Assembly: GCA_026129905.1 (NCBI GenBank) | Contig: JAHCHE010000002.1 | Span: 124,001 to 188,000 of the forward strand | Direction of reading: 5' to 3' | From: Bryobacteraceae bacterium | GTDB lineage: Bacteria; Acidobacteriota; Terriglobia; Bryobacterales; Bryobacteraceae | Length of the DNA: 64,000 bases | Shown here: in pieces, positions 38,182-46,773 of the stretch | Numbering within the stretch: the stretch's first letter is position 1 | Layout: each line of letters opens with the position of its first letter | Made by a program: the position numbers and the translations under genes | Notes under the pieces: generated by a model | The model's database searches: none | What the model saw: the letters and a program-made list of their open reading frames with translations, nothing else | What the model was told of the DNA's origin: nothing

Positions 38182-39636
38182 ATGGAACCTAAAGGCGATA
38201 TCGCTCTCATCGGCCTGGCCGTCATGGGCCAGAACCTCATTTTGAACATGGCCGACCACGGCTACACGGTCGTCGCCTTCAACCGCACCGTTTCCAAGGT
38301 CGACGAGTTTCTCAACGATCAGGCCAAGGGGCACGACAAGGTCCTCGGCGCGCACTCGATTGAGGAGATGGTCCGCCTGCTGAAGAAACCCCGCAAGATC
38401 ATGCTAATGGTGAAGGCGGGCAAGCCGGTGGACGAGTTCATCGAGACGCTGCTCCCGCACCTGGAGCCGGGCGACCTGATCATCGACGGCGGCAACTCCC
38501 ATTTCCCCGATACGATTCGCCGCACCAAATATCTGGAAGGCAAAGGTCTGCTCTACATCGGAACCGGCGTGTCCGGCGGCGAGGAAGGCGCCCGCCACGG
38601 CCCATCCATCATGCCGGGCGGCAGCGCCAAGGCCTGGCCGCTGGTGAAGGACATCTTCCAGTCCATCGCCGCCAAGACGCCCGACGGGGAGCCCTGCTGC
38701 GACTGGGTGGGCGACGACGGCGCCGGCCACTACGTCAAGATGACCCACAACGGCATCGAGTACGGCGACATGCAGCTCATCTGCGAGGCCTACCAACTGA
38801 TGAAGGAAGGGCTTGGCATGAGCAACCAGGAGATGCACGAGGCGTTCGCCGAATGGAACGAGGGCGAGTTGGACAGCTACCTCATCGAGATCACTCGCGA
38901 CATCCTCGCCCACCAGGAGAATGGCGAATACACCGTGGACAAGATCCTCGACACGGCGGGCCAGAAAGGCACGGGCAAATGGACCGGCGTCAGTTCTCTC
39001 GACCTGGGCATTCCCGTCACCCTGATCGGAGAAGCCGTTTACGCCCGCTGTCTCAGCGCCATGAAAGACGAACGCGTCGCGGCGTCGAAAATCCTCACCG
39101 GTCCCGACTGCAAGTTCACCGGGGAGAAGAAGGCGTTCGTCGAGGACATCCGCCAGGCGTTGCTCGCTTCCAAGATCGTCTCCTACGCGCAGGGGTTCAT
39201 GCTGATGCGCGAGGCTTCCAAGGAGTACAAGTGGAAGCTGAACTACGGCGCCGTCGCCATGATGTGGCGCGGCGGCTGCATCATCCGCTCGGCTTTCCTC
39301 GGCAAGATCAAGGCCGCTTTCGACCGGAAGCCGGACCTGCGGAACCTGCTGCTCGACGAGTATTTCCACGGTGTCATCGACCGCTGCCAGCCCTCCTGGC
39401 GCCGCGTGGTTCGCTCCGCCGTGGAGATGGGCGTTCCCGGCCCGGCGTTTACAACGGCCCTGGCTTTCTACGACGGTTATCGCAGCGAGCGGCTTCCGGC
39501 CAACCTCCTGCAAGCCCAGCGCGACTACTTCGGTGCGCACACCTACGAGCGGATCGACAAGCCGCGTGGCCAGTACTTCCACACCAACTGGACCGGCCGC
39601 GGCGGCACCGTCGCTTCCGGCACCTACAACGCATAG
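38182..39636 (+). CDS. gnd: 6-phosphogluconate dehydrogenase (decarboxylating)
   Basis: Oxidative decarboxylation of 6-phosphogluconate to ribulose 5-phosphate with NADP; cytosolic, pentose-phosphate pathway. A 484-residue long-form enzyme with the dinucleotide site IALIGLAVMGQNLILNMADHG, the NADP-phosphate-binding NRT (34-36), the catalytic Lys186 and Glu193 in YVKMTHNGIEYGDMQ, and the family signature ILDTAGQKGTGKWT. The C terminus (YERIDKPRGQYFHTNWTG) is the usual tail that completes the partner active site in the dimer. AAAAGGAG lies 8-10 bases before the ATG. Second gene of the four-gene plus-strand run. Confidence 0.97.
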   Translation: MEPKGDIALIGLAVMGQNLILNMADHGYTVVAFNRTVSKVDEFLNDQAKGHDKVLGAHSIEEMVRLLKKPRKIMLMVKAGKPVDEFIETLLPHLEPGDLIIDGGNSHFPDTIRRTKYLEGKGLLYIGTGVSGGEEGARHGPSIMPGGSAKAWPLVKDIFQSIAAKTPDGEPCCDWVGDDGAGHYVKMTHNGIEYGDMQLICEAYQLMKEGLGMSNQEMHEAFAEWNEGELDSYLIEITRDILAHQENGEYTVDKILDTAGQKGTGKWTGVSSLDLGIPVTLIGEAVYARCLSAMKDERVAASKILTGPDCKFTGEKKAFVEDIRQALLASKIVSYAQGFMLMREASKEYKWKLNYGAVAMMWRGGCIIRSAFLGKIKAAFDRKPDLRNLLLDEYFHGVIDRCQPSWRRVVRSAVEMGVPGPAFTTALAFYDGYRSERLPANLLQAQRDYFGAHTYERIDKPRGQYFHTNWTGRGGTVASGTYNA

Positions 39637-39661
39637 TCCGGTCGACTCTCGCAGCAACGCC

Positions 39662-40219
39662 ATGCAACACGCCAAGACTGAACCTACGCCCCCGCAACTG
39701 GCCGCCAAAGTCAAGCTCCTCCTGATGGATGTGGACGGCGTGATGACCGACGGCCGCATCTATTTCCTGCCGGGACCCGACGGGCAAATGGTGGAATCGA
39801 AGGCTTTCGATTCCCAGGACGGCATCGCCCTGCGCTGGCTCCGCTGGCTCGGAATCGAAACCGGGCTCATCAGCGGCCGCGACTCCCCCGCCACCGTCAT
39901 GCGGGCGCGCCAAGTGGAATTTTCCTATATCTACCAGGGACACATCGAAAAAATTCCGATTTTGGAGGAAATCCTAGCGAAGTCCGGCATCAGTCCGGAA
40001 GAAATCGGCTACATCGGGGACGACCTTACCGACCTGGTGATCATGCGGCGGGTGGGCTTCTCCGTCGCCACCGCGAACGCGCGCCCGGAGGTCAAACGCG
40101 CCGCCCATTTCGTCACCGAGAGTCCCGGCGGACGCGGAGCGGTCCGAGACGCGGTCGAGTTCATCCTGTCCGCCAAGGGCCTCTGGCAGCAGATCCTGAA
40201 AAAATACGAGGCCGAGTAA
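39662..40219 (+). CDS. kdsC: 3-deoxy-D-manno-octulosonate-8-phosphate phosphatase (HAD family)
   Basis: Removes phosphate from KDO-8-phosphate in lipopolysaccharide core synthesis. About 185 residues from the ATG at 39662, matching the KdsC length. HAD motif I is LLLMDVDGVMTDG (Asp23, Asp25), motif II TGLISGRDS, motif III Lys in HIEKIPILEEIL and motif IV GYIGDDLTDLVIM; there is no cap domain, as in KdsC. NeuA/CMP-sialate-linked HAD phosphatases look alike, but no sialate genes are nearby. It lies 25 bases after gnd and 7 bases before the ACT-domain gene. Confidence 0.9.
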   Translation: MQHAKTEPTPPQLAAKVKLLLMDVDGVMTDGRIYFLPGPDGQMVESKAFDSQDGIALRWLRWLGIETGLISGRDSPATVMRARQVEFSYIYQGHIEKIPILEEILAKSGISPEEIGYIGDDLTDLVIMRRVGFSVATANARPEVKRAAHFVTESPGGRGAVRDAVEFILSAKGLWQQILKKYEAE

Positions 40220-40226
40220 GCGAGCC

Positions 40227-40883
40227 ATGTCCGTCCATCGGGTCGGTCTCATGATCCAGTGCGACGCCGGTCCAGGCGTGATGCACCAGCTCACGGGCGT
40301 CATCGCCCGGCACTCCGGCGACATCTCTTCGGTCACCATCGTCGAGCACGCCCCCGCCGCACGCATCGACTTCGAACTCGAAGTCCCGGCCGAGCCGTCG
40401 GCGCTGGCGCAGGATCTCGAAAAGCTGCCCGTAGTCCGCTCGGTCCTGGTGGTGGAGAGCCTGCAAAAAATCTACGGCAAGCGCGTCATCATCATCGGCG
40501 GCGGGGCGCAGGTGGGCCAGGTGGCGATCGGCGCGATTTCCGAAGCCGATCGCCACAACATCCGCGGCGAGCACATCTCGGTGGACACCATCCCGCTGGT
40601 GGGCGAAAAGCCGCTCGCCGATGCCGTCCGCGCGGTCGCCCGCCTGCCCCGGGCCCGCATGCTGGTGCTGGCCGGCGCGCTGATGGGCGGCGAGATCGAG
40701 AGAGCGGTGCGCGAAGTTCGCGCCCAGGGCCTGCCGGTGATCAGCCTGAACATGGCCGGCAGCGTCCCGGAAGCTTGCGATCTCGTCGTCAGCGACCCTG
40801 TGCAGGCCGGCGTCATGGCCGTCATGGCAGTCGCTGAAACCGCCCGCTTCAACCTCCAGCGGCTCACGAAGAAGGTTTTCTGA
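40227..40883 (+). CDS. ACT-domain protein with DUF5612-like C-terminal domain
   Basis: A 218-residue soluble protein. Residues 1-75 form an ACT-type regulatory fold (VGLMIQCDAGPGVMHQLTGVIARHSGDISSVTIVE), usually a small-molecule sensor. The remainder (KRVIIIGGGAQVGQVAIGAISEADRHNIRGEHISVDTIPLVGEK ... MLVLAGALMGGEIERAVREVRAQGLPVISLNMAGSVPEACDLVVSDPVQAGVMAVMAVAETARFNL) resembles DUF5612, which I know mainly from methanogenic archaea. GGGAQVGQVA looks like a nucleotide-binding loop. No function is established. It starts 7 bases after kdsC and ends the operon. Confidence 0.65.
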   Translation: MSVHRVGLMIQCDAGPGVMHQLTGVIARHSGDISSVTIVEHAPAARIDFELEVPAEPSALAQDLEKLPVVRSVLVVESLQKIYGKRVIIIGGGAQVGQVAIGAISEADRHNIRGEHISVDTIPLVGEKPLADAVRAVARLPRARMLVLAGALMGGEIERAVREVRAQGLPVISLNMAGSVPEACDLVVSDPVQAGVMAVMAVAETARFNLQRLTKKVF

Positions 40884-40985
40884 CTCCGAAAGCTCGATCG
40901 TGGAGCGTGGCGCGCGTACTCGTACGAACCGAGCCGAGGCTCCGAACTCCTGATCTGGCCTAGAGATTCCGAGGCATCGAGGAAA

Positions 40986-41649
40986 ATGCTGCGAGCCCGG
41001 TTCAGGGAGGAGCGGGCGTTGCAGAGGGGCGGTCTCAAAGGCGAAACTGAGCCATGCCGCAGACTGCAGTTGCCGATCTTTCCGGACGGTCTAGCCTCGA
41101 TCACCGAGGACTTGGCATTCGAACGAAAGGATGGGAAGGTGGTGTATTTCCCCGGCCTGCTGCCGGTGTTTCAGCACGACGAGAAGGATCTGAAGAGCTT
41201 CCGGATGCCTCCGCTGCGGCAGCGAGCGCAGGCCTTATTGGACGAGGGGAAGAGCGTGCCGGAGGTGAGTCGCGAAATCGGGGTGGCGGGCGACACGCTG
41301 CGCAAAGCGATCGGTGCTGGGCGACTGCACGCATTTCGGAAAAAGCGCTGATTGCTGACGGCGGCAGCAAGAGCGAGCGCAGCGATACCGACAGCGCAGC
41401 GCCGATGGGCTATGGCGCGACGCGCAAGCTGGAGCGGGTGGCGGCGGCAATGGGAGCGGTAGCCGAAGCGCCGATCAGGTTCGAGTCCGCCCGGGACATC
41501 CCACAAGGAGGTGTCCTGTTGGCGCTGCCGGCACTGTTCTCAACCTACTGTGTGCGGAAGTCGGTCGGGCGGCGCGCTGGAATGCGGCTTTGGCCCGGGA
41601 GTGGATCTCACAGCACGAGCAAGAATCCGGCGGGCTGGCCTTTGATGTT
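40986..41649 (+). mobile_element. Decayed transposase relic in three frames
   Basis: Pieces of one transposase-like protein, recognised from memory of a multicopy acidobacterial family (ITEDLAFERKDGKVVYFPGLLPVFQHDEKDL-type N terminus), are spread over three frames. Frame one (40986-41351) carries that N terminus and a helix-turn-helix stretch (LLDEGKSVPEVSREIGVAGDTLRKAI); frame three from about 41354 has SERSDTDSAAPMGYGATRKLERVAA and GGVLLALPAL; frame two from 41548 has AEVGRAARWNAALAREWIS ending at about 41649. At least one frameshift and two internal deletions are needed. The 100 bases before it hold no gene, and no terminal inverted repeat was found. Confidence 0.6.
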
Positions 41650-41659
41650 AAAACAGCCC

Positions 41660-41777
41660 CTTTCCGAACCAGCCTACCGATACCCCTGTCCAACGCTTCA
41701 GGTGCGGCCTTACGACCACGCCCGCATGGCTCGGGGCCAGGGTGGTTCGCTACGCCTTCCCTGTACGACTCTTTCAT
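41660..41777 (-). mobile_element. Fragment resembling the leader that precedes group II intron reverse transcriptases
   Basis: The minus strand from 41777 reads MKESYREGVANHPGPEPCG then RKAAPEALDRGIGRL. This strongly recalls the short MKESY-x-EG-x-ANH-x-GPESC leader peptide found ahead of group II intron reverse-transcriptase genes in many bacteria. No reverse transcriptase follows; after about 40 residues the frame passes into the transposase relic. I read it as the truncated end of a lost intron. The assignment rests on recalled sequence only. Confidence 0.45.
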
Positions 41778-41838
41778 TCGCTACTCCATGCCGGTTTATC
41801 CTGGCGCAATCCAAGCGTGGACGCTCGCCCCACCTGCC

Positions 41839-43260
41839 TTATACCAGCGCGCTGATTACTTCGCCCTGGATTTCCGTGAGGCGCTCGCGGCGGCCCTGGT
41901 GCATGTAGCTGAGGGCATCCTGGTTCAGGCCAAGCTGGTGCAGGAGCGTGGTGTGAATGTCGCGGAAGTGATAGGGCGACTCGACCGCGCGGAGACCGAT
42001 TTCGTCGGTGGCGCCGATCGCCTGCCCGCCTTTGATGCCCCCGCCGGCCATCCACATCGAGAAGCCGAGGTTGTGATGGTCGCGTCCTTTGCCGCCTTCG
42101 CACTCCGGCGAGCGGCCGAATTCGCCTCCCCAGAGCACGAGCGTCGAATCCAGCAGCCCCCGGCGCTTCAGGTCCTTCAGCAGTCCGGCGACAGGCTTGT
42201 CGGTCTGCACGGCCATTCGCAGGTGGTTCTCCTCGATGTCGTCGTGGGCGTCCCACTGGAGGTTGCCCGGACCGCCGCCTGACACGACGCAGACGAACCG
42301 CACTCCGTTTTCCACGAGGCGGCGCGCCAGCAGGCAGCGGCGGCCGTAGTCGTCCGTGGGCTCGGCGCCGACGCCGTAAAGCTCGCGGGTTTCCTCGGGT
42401 TCGCTCGAGATATCTAGGACGGCCGGCGCTTCGGTCTGCATCTTGAAGGCGAGGTCGTAGGCCTGGATGCGGGCCTCGAATTCCGTGTCGTCGGGTTCGA
42501 GGTTGGCCTCGTTCAGACCCCGGATGAGGCGCACGGTCTTCTCGCGTTCGGCGGGAGAAACGCCTTTAGGAAGGTCGAGATTCAACACCGGGCGCTCGCC
42601 GGCGCGAAACATCGTAGGCTGATAGACAGCCGGCAGGAAGCCGTTGGAGTACATCGGCTGGCCGGCTTCGAGGGCGCCATCGGGATCGGGCATGACGACA
42701 TAAGCCGGCAGCGATTCGCTCTCCGTTCCGAGGCCGTAGATCGCCCAGGAACCCATGCTCGGGAAGCCGGGCAGGATGCGGCCGGTCATGAGCTGATACT
42801 GCGCGGCCGAATGCACCACCATGTCGCCGTGGCAGGAGCGGATGACCGCGAGGTCGTCGACGCATTCGGACATGTGCGGAAACAGGTCCGAGACCTCGAG
42901 CCCGCTTTCACCGTATTTTCGGAACGTCCGCTTCGTGCCGAGCAGCGTCGCGTCCTTCTTGACGAACTGATACTTGGCCTCGCCGAAGCTGGCCGGCCGC
43001 TTCTGCCCGTGCAGCTTGTTGAGCAGCGGCTTGGGGTCGAACGTTTCGACGTGGCTGGGGCCGCCAGCCATGAACAGGAAGATGACCGACTTCGCCTTGG
43101 CCTTGGCGGGCATGTGAGGCGCTTTGGGAGCGAGCGGGTTCACCGTGGCGGCGGGCATCTGCGCCTGGAGCATGGAAGCCAGCGCCACGGAGCCGAAGCC
43201 GCAGAAGGCGTCGGTGATGAACTCGCGGCGGTTACGGGTAATACGGACGTGCTCGGGCAT
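41839..43260 (-). CDS. DUF1501 protein with Tat-type leader (sulfatase-like fold)
   Basis: About 473 residues from the ATG at 43260. The leader RITRNRREFITDAFCGFGSVALASML has the RR motif and export-type hydrophobic stretch typical of DUF1501 proteins. The body has AKSVIFLFMAGGPSHVETFDPKP, LFPHMSECVDDLAVIRSCHGDMVVHSAAQYQLMTG, RRLVENGVRFVCVVSGGG and WGGEFGRSPECEGGKGRDHHNLGFSMWMAGGGIKGG, all family signatures with conserved His/Asp that suggest an alkaline-phosphatase-superfamily metal site. It starts 2 bases after the DUF1549/DUF1553 gene ends; this pair is a hallmark of Planctomycetes and Acidobacteria. Function unproven, likely degradation of complex sulfated or phosphorylated polymers. Confidence 0.9.
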   Translation of the reverse strand: MPEHVRITRNRREFITDAFCGFGSVALASMLQAQMPAATVNPLAPKAPHMPAKAKAKSVIFLFMAGGPSHVETFDPKPLLNKLHGQKRPASFGEAKYQFVKKDATLLGTKRTFRKYGESGLEVSDLFPHMSECVDDLAVIRSCHGDMVVHSAAQYQLMTGRILPGFPSMGSWAIYGLGTESESLPAYVVMPDPDGALEAGQPMYSNGFLPAVYQPTMFRAGERPVLNLDLPKGVSPAEREKTVRLIRGLNEANLEPDDTEFEARIQAYDLAFKMQTEAPAVLDISSEPEETRELYGVGAEPTDDYGRRCLLARRLVENGVRFVCVVSGGGPGNLQWDAHDDIEENHLRMAVQTDKPVAGLLKDLKRRGLLDSTLVLWGGEFGRSPECEGGKGRDHHNLGFSMWMAGGGIKGGQAIGATDEIGLRAVESPYHFRDIHTTLLHQLGLNQDALSYMHQGRRERLTEIQGEVISALV

Positions 43261-43262
43261 GG

Positions 43263-45260
43263 CTAATTCACGTAGAGGAAGGCGTTCAGGTTGAGGACGG
43301 CGAGAGCGAACTCGCGCAGGGGCTGGGCGGCCAGGAATTCCAGGGCCAGCTCCTTTTCTCGGGCATTCGGCGGACGGCTCGCCGCCAGCCGGTACGCCAA
43401 GTCGACTTGCGCGGCCGCGTCGTCGCCGGCTTCCTTGTGGAGGCGCTCGGCCAGGGCGTCCGCCATCTGGTTGGTGAAACCGCCGTTCAGCAGCTCGAGA
43501 GCCTGCGGAGCGTGCGTGCTGGATTCGCGGCGCGCACAGCTCAACTGAAGGTCGGGAGCGTCGAACACCTCCATGAACGGCAACCGGAGATTGCGCTTGG
43601 CGATCAGGTAGACACTGCGCCGGTCGTGTTCCTCCGCGGCGGGGGTCACGGCCCACTGCGAGGGCTTATAGAGTAGGTTCACCAGCTCCTGGTCAACCGG
43701 AACGATGACGCTCGGGCCGCCCAGTTTCGTGTTCAGTCGTCCGGAGACGGCGAGCGCGGCGTCGCGGATCTCCTCGGCTTCCAGGCGGCGCCGCGAGTAG
43801 CGCCACACCAGCTTGTTGTTGGGGTCCTTCTCCATCGCCGCGGCGACAAGCGGCGAGGTGGAAGCCTGGCGGTAGGCGTTACTCAGCAGGATCAGGCGGT
43901 GAAGCGGCTTCAGGCGCCAGCCTCCGTCGACCAGCCAGTTGGCGAGGTAGTCAAGCAACTCCGGATGACTCGGGCGGCCGCCCATGCGGCCGAAGTCGTT
44001 GGGCGTATCGACAATGCCGCGCCCGAAATGGTGCAGCCAGACGCGGTTGGCCATCACGCGCGCGGTCAGCGGGTTTTCCGGGTCGGTGATCCAGCGCGCC
44101 AGTTCGGCGCGGGGATACTCGGTCCCGATCGGACGCTCCGGCGTTCCTTCCGGGAGCAGCACGCCGAGCGGACGCATGCCGACCGCGGCGCCCTGGTCGC
44201 GATAATCACCCCGGGCCAGGATGTGAATCGGCGTGGCGCGAGAATAGTCGTCGCGAACGCTGAACAGCGCCGGCAGCGGCGGGGGCATCTTCTCCTGCGC
44301 CGCTCGCAGCTTCTTGGCCATCTGCTTTCGTGCGTCGCCCTCGAGCCCCTTCATCGCGCGGCGGATGGTTTCCACTTCCGCCTTTGCGTCGGCGGCCTTC
44401 GCGGTCCAGGACGCCTGCTCGCTCGCGGACGCGACGGGGACATTGTCGGCGTGGGTGGCGGCGAAGTAGGCCTGAAGCCGGTAGTAATCGGAATGGCGGA
44501 TGGGATCGAACTTGTGATCGTGACAACGGGCGCAGCCGACGGTGACGCCGAGGAAGGCGGCGCCGACCACGTTGGTCATCTCGATCAGGACCTCGCTGCG
44601 GCTGCTGGCCACCTCCTGGTTGCCCGCGTTGAGGCGTAGCGGGCCCAGCCGCTGGAGACCGGAAGCGACGCGCATCTCCTCGTCGCCGGGGGCGATTTCG
44701 TCGCCGGCCAACTGCTCGGTGACGAACCGGTCGTAGGGCTTGTCCTCGTTGAACGAGCGGATCACGTAGTCGCGGTAGCGCCAGGCGTCGGAGCGGTGGT
44801 TGTCGTACTCGAAGCCGTCGCTTTCGGCGAAGCGCACCAGGTCCAGCCAGTGGCGGCCCCATTTTTCGCCGTAGCGGGGGCTGCCAAGCAGGCGTTCCAC
44901 CAAGCGCGGCCAGGCGTCCGGCGCGGCGTCGTTGACAAAGGCGTCCACCTCGGCGGTTGAGGGAGGCAGGCCGGTGAGGTCGAAGTAGAGCCGGCGGATC
45001 AGCGTCGGCCGGTCGGCTTCTGGCGCGGGACGAAGGCCCTCCTTGTGGAGGCGCTCCAGGACAAAGGCGTCCACGGGGTTTTCCGTCCAGGCGCGGTCCG
45101 CCGGGTTGGTGAAGGCGGGAACCAGCGGCTTTGAGCGCGGCTTGAAAGCCCAGTAGTTACGCTCCTGCGGCTTGTACGTTTCGAGCGGAGCAACCTCGCC
45201 GGAAGCGAGCAGAAAAGAAGCGGCAAGAAGCCCGGGAAGAATGGATCGTGGCGCCAGCAT
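43263..45260 (-). CDS. DUF1549 and DUF1553 domain protein
   Basis: A 665-residue exported protein (signal peptide ILPGLLAASFLLASGEV). DUF1549 spans about residues 55-265 (NPVDAFVLERLHKEGLRPAPEADRPTLIRRLYFDLTGLPPS ... YGEKWGRHWLDLVRFAESDGFEYDNHR) and contains CARCHDHKFDP, a CxxCH that could bind heme c. DUF1553 fills the C-terminal half (EYPRAELARWITDPENPLTARVMANRVWLHHFGRGIVDTPNDFGRMG ... QALELLNGGFTNQMADALAERL). Unlike the longer planctomycete PSD1 proteins there is no separate N-terminal cytochrome domain. Co-transcribed with DUF1501 downstream. No activity is established. Confidence 0.9.
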   Translation of the reverse strand: MLAPRSILPGLLAASFLLASGEVAPLETYKPQERNYWAFKPRSKPLVPAFTNPADRAWTENPVDAFVLERLHKEGLRPAPEADRPTLIRRLYFDLTGLPPSTAEVDAFVNDAAPDAWPRLVERLLGSPRYGEKWGRHWLDLVRFAESDGFEYDNHRSDAWRYRDYVIRSFNEDKPYDRFVTEQLAGDEIAPGDEEMRVASGLQRLGPLRLNAGNQEVASSRSEVLIEMTNVVGAAFLGVTVGCARCHDHKFDPIRHSDYYRLQAYFAATHADNVPVASASEQASWTAKAADAKAEVETIRRAMKGLEGDARKQMAKKLRAAQEKMPPPLPALFSVRDDYSRATPIHILARGDYRDQGAAVGMRPLGVLLPEGTPERPIGTEYPRAELARWITDPENPLTARVMANRVWLHHFGRGIVDTPNDFGRMGGRPSHPELLDYLANWLVDGGWRLKPLHRLILLSNAYRQASTSPLVAAAMEKDPNNKLVWRYSRRRLEAEEIRDAALAVSGRLNTKLGGPSVIVPVDQELVNLLYKPSQWAVTPAAEEHDRRSVYLIAKRNLRLPFMEVFDAPDLQLSCARRESSTHAPQALELLNGGFTNQMADALAERLHKEAGDDAAAQVDLAYRLAASRPPNAREKELALEFLAAQPLREFALAVLNLNAFLYVN

Positions 45261-45325
45261 CGTCAGCCCGACTCTAAGGGAGTTGTAGCAATTATATAAC
45301 AGCGGCGGTCGGCTTACAGTAGAGG

Positions 45326-46693
45326 GTGATGATACTCGCTTTGTTACTTCTGGCCGGCGTCACCGGCTGGCTGCCGGCGCGCTGGAACTCCGGCGATGCA
45401 GAAACCATAAGGCTGGTGAAGGAAACGCCCGTCAATTGCGTGCTGATCGAACCGGCAAACTGGTCGGAAGCGTTCGCCCGGAAGGCGGAAGAGGAAGGGA
45501 TTGCGGTGCTTGGCGTCGCGCGGCCCGGGGGCGACCTGGGAGCGCTGATCGGGAAGGCGGCGTCGAGCAAACTGAAGGGCCTCGTGCTGGAAGGCGACTT
45601 CGCCGCGGACCAGCGCCAGGAAGCCCGGAAACGGCTGGCCGCCGGCGGGATGGCGCTGATCGAACTGCCGCCTCGGACGGGATTGAAGGTGGATGCCGGC
45701 GACCCGGTGATCGGCACGTCCCAAGGCGTCTGGCCGGGCATCAACCCGGCCGACGACGGTTCGGCGAAGGCAGCGCCGACGGGCGCGCCGTGGATCGACA
45801 CCAACGCCGGGTTCCTGAGGTTTCTGCGGGCGGCCACCGGAGCAACGGTGTGGATCGGCAACCTTCCGCCGGCAAAGACGGTGATCCCAGTGGCGCGATA
45901 TTACCAGGCGATCGGCGACGCGGCGATGGTAGGCGCGCGCTGGGTGGTGGCGCTCGACGCGGATTTCGACAAGCGCCTGCTGGGCGGGGACGCCGCCGCG
46001 CTGGATGACTGGCGGAAGATCGGCAAGCACCTGCGGTACTGGGAGGAGCGCTGGGGCGACCGGGCGTACAAGCCGTACCGGGGCCTCGCCATCATCCAGG
46101 GAGTGGACGACGGCGCGTTGCTGTCGGGCGGGATTCTGGACATGGTGGCGGCGCGGCACACGCCGATCCGCGCGGTGCCGATTCCCGTGTTGAACGACGA
46201 GTCGATCAAGGGCGCGATGATGGCCGTGAGCGTAGACCCGTCCGCCGTTACCGCCGAGCAGAAGGAGGCGCTGCGGCGCTTCACCCGCTCGGGCGGATCG
46301 CTGCTATCCGGTCCTCCGGGCTGGAAATTCCCGCCGATGCATCCGGGCCAGGTGACCGTGCAAAAGGAGGAGGTGACGCGGCTGGACAAGATCTGGCAGG
46401 GCGTCAACTCGATGGTGGGGCGGGAGAATCTCGGCGCGCGGCTGTTCAACGTCTCGAGCATGCTGTGCGAACTGGTGTCGGGCCCGGGCGACCGCCCGGT
46501 GATTCTGCACCTGGTGAACTACGCGGACCACCCGACGGAACTGGTGACGGTGCACCTGGTGGAGAAGGTCCAGACGGCGACGCTCTACTCGCCCGACGGG
46601 CCGCCACAGGAGGTTGAGGTCTACCCGCAAGACAAAGGCAGCGGGATCGACATCGAGAAGGTGGGAGCGGTGGCGACGCTAGTGCTGGAGTGA
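45326..46693 (+). CDS. Exported conserved hypothetical protein
   Basis: A 455-residue protein with a short signal peptide-like start (MMILALLLLAGVTGWLPA). The first part (VNCVLIEPANWSEAFARKAEEEGIAVLGVARPGGD ... IDTNAGFLRFLRAATGATVWIGN) looks like a degenerate TIM barrel and the later part (GGILDMVAARHTPIRAVPIPVL ... LLSGPPGWKFPP ... VILHLVNYADHPTELVTVHL) like the trimerisation and beta domains of hypothetical glycosidases. I cannot name a family. It is divergent from the DUF1549/DUF1553 gene with 65 bases between starts, so a shared regulatory region is possible. Confidence 0.55.
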   Translation: MMILALLLLAGVTGWLPARWNSGDAETIRLVKETPVNCVLIEPANWSEAFARKAEEEGIAVLGVARPGGDLGALIGKAASSKLKGLVLEGDFAADQRQEARKRLAAGGMALIELPPRTGLKVDAGDPVIGTSQGVWPGINPADDGSAKAAPTGAPWIDTNAGFLRFLRAATGATVWIGNLPPAKTVIPVARYYQAIGDAAMVGARWVVALDADFDKRLLGGDAAALDDWRKIGKHLRYWEERWGDRAYKPYRGLAIIQGVDDGALLSGGILDMVAARHTPIRAVPIPVLNDESIKGAMMAVSVDPSAVTAEQKEALRRFTRSGGSLLSGPPGWKFPPMHPGQVTVQKEEVTRLDKIWQGVNSMVGRENLGARLFNVSSMLCELVSGPGDRPVILHLVNYADHPTELVTVHLVEKVQTATLYSPDGPPQEVEVYPQDKGSGIDIEKVGAVATLVLE

Positions 46694-46773
46694 GGGCGGG
46701 GCTCGGCCAGGTTCCCAAGGACGCGATCCTGCACTCGTGGCTCTGCCTCAGTCCCCCGGCGCCCAATCGTCCT

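Noticed and set aside
40884-40985. Possible terminal inverted repeat of the transposase relic
   Set aside because: No complementary partner could be found after 41649, so the element ends stay undefined.
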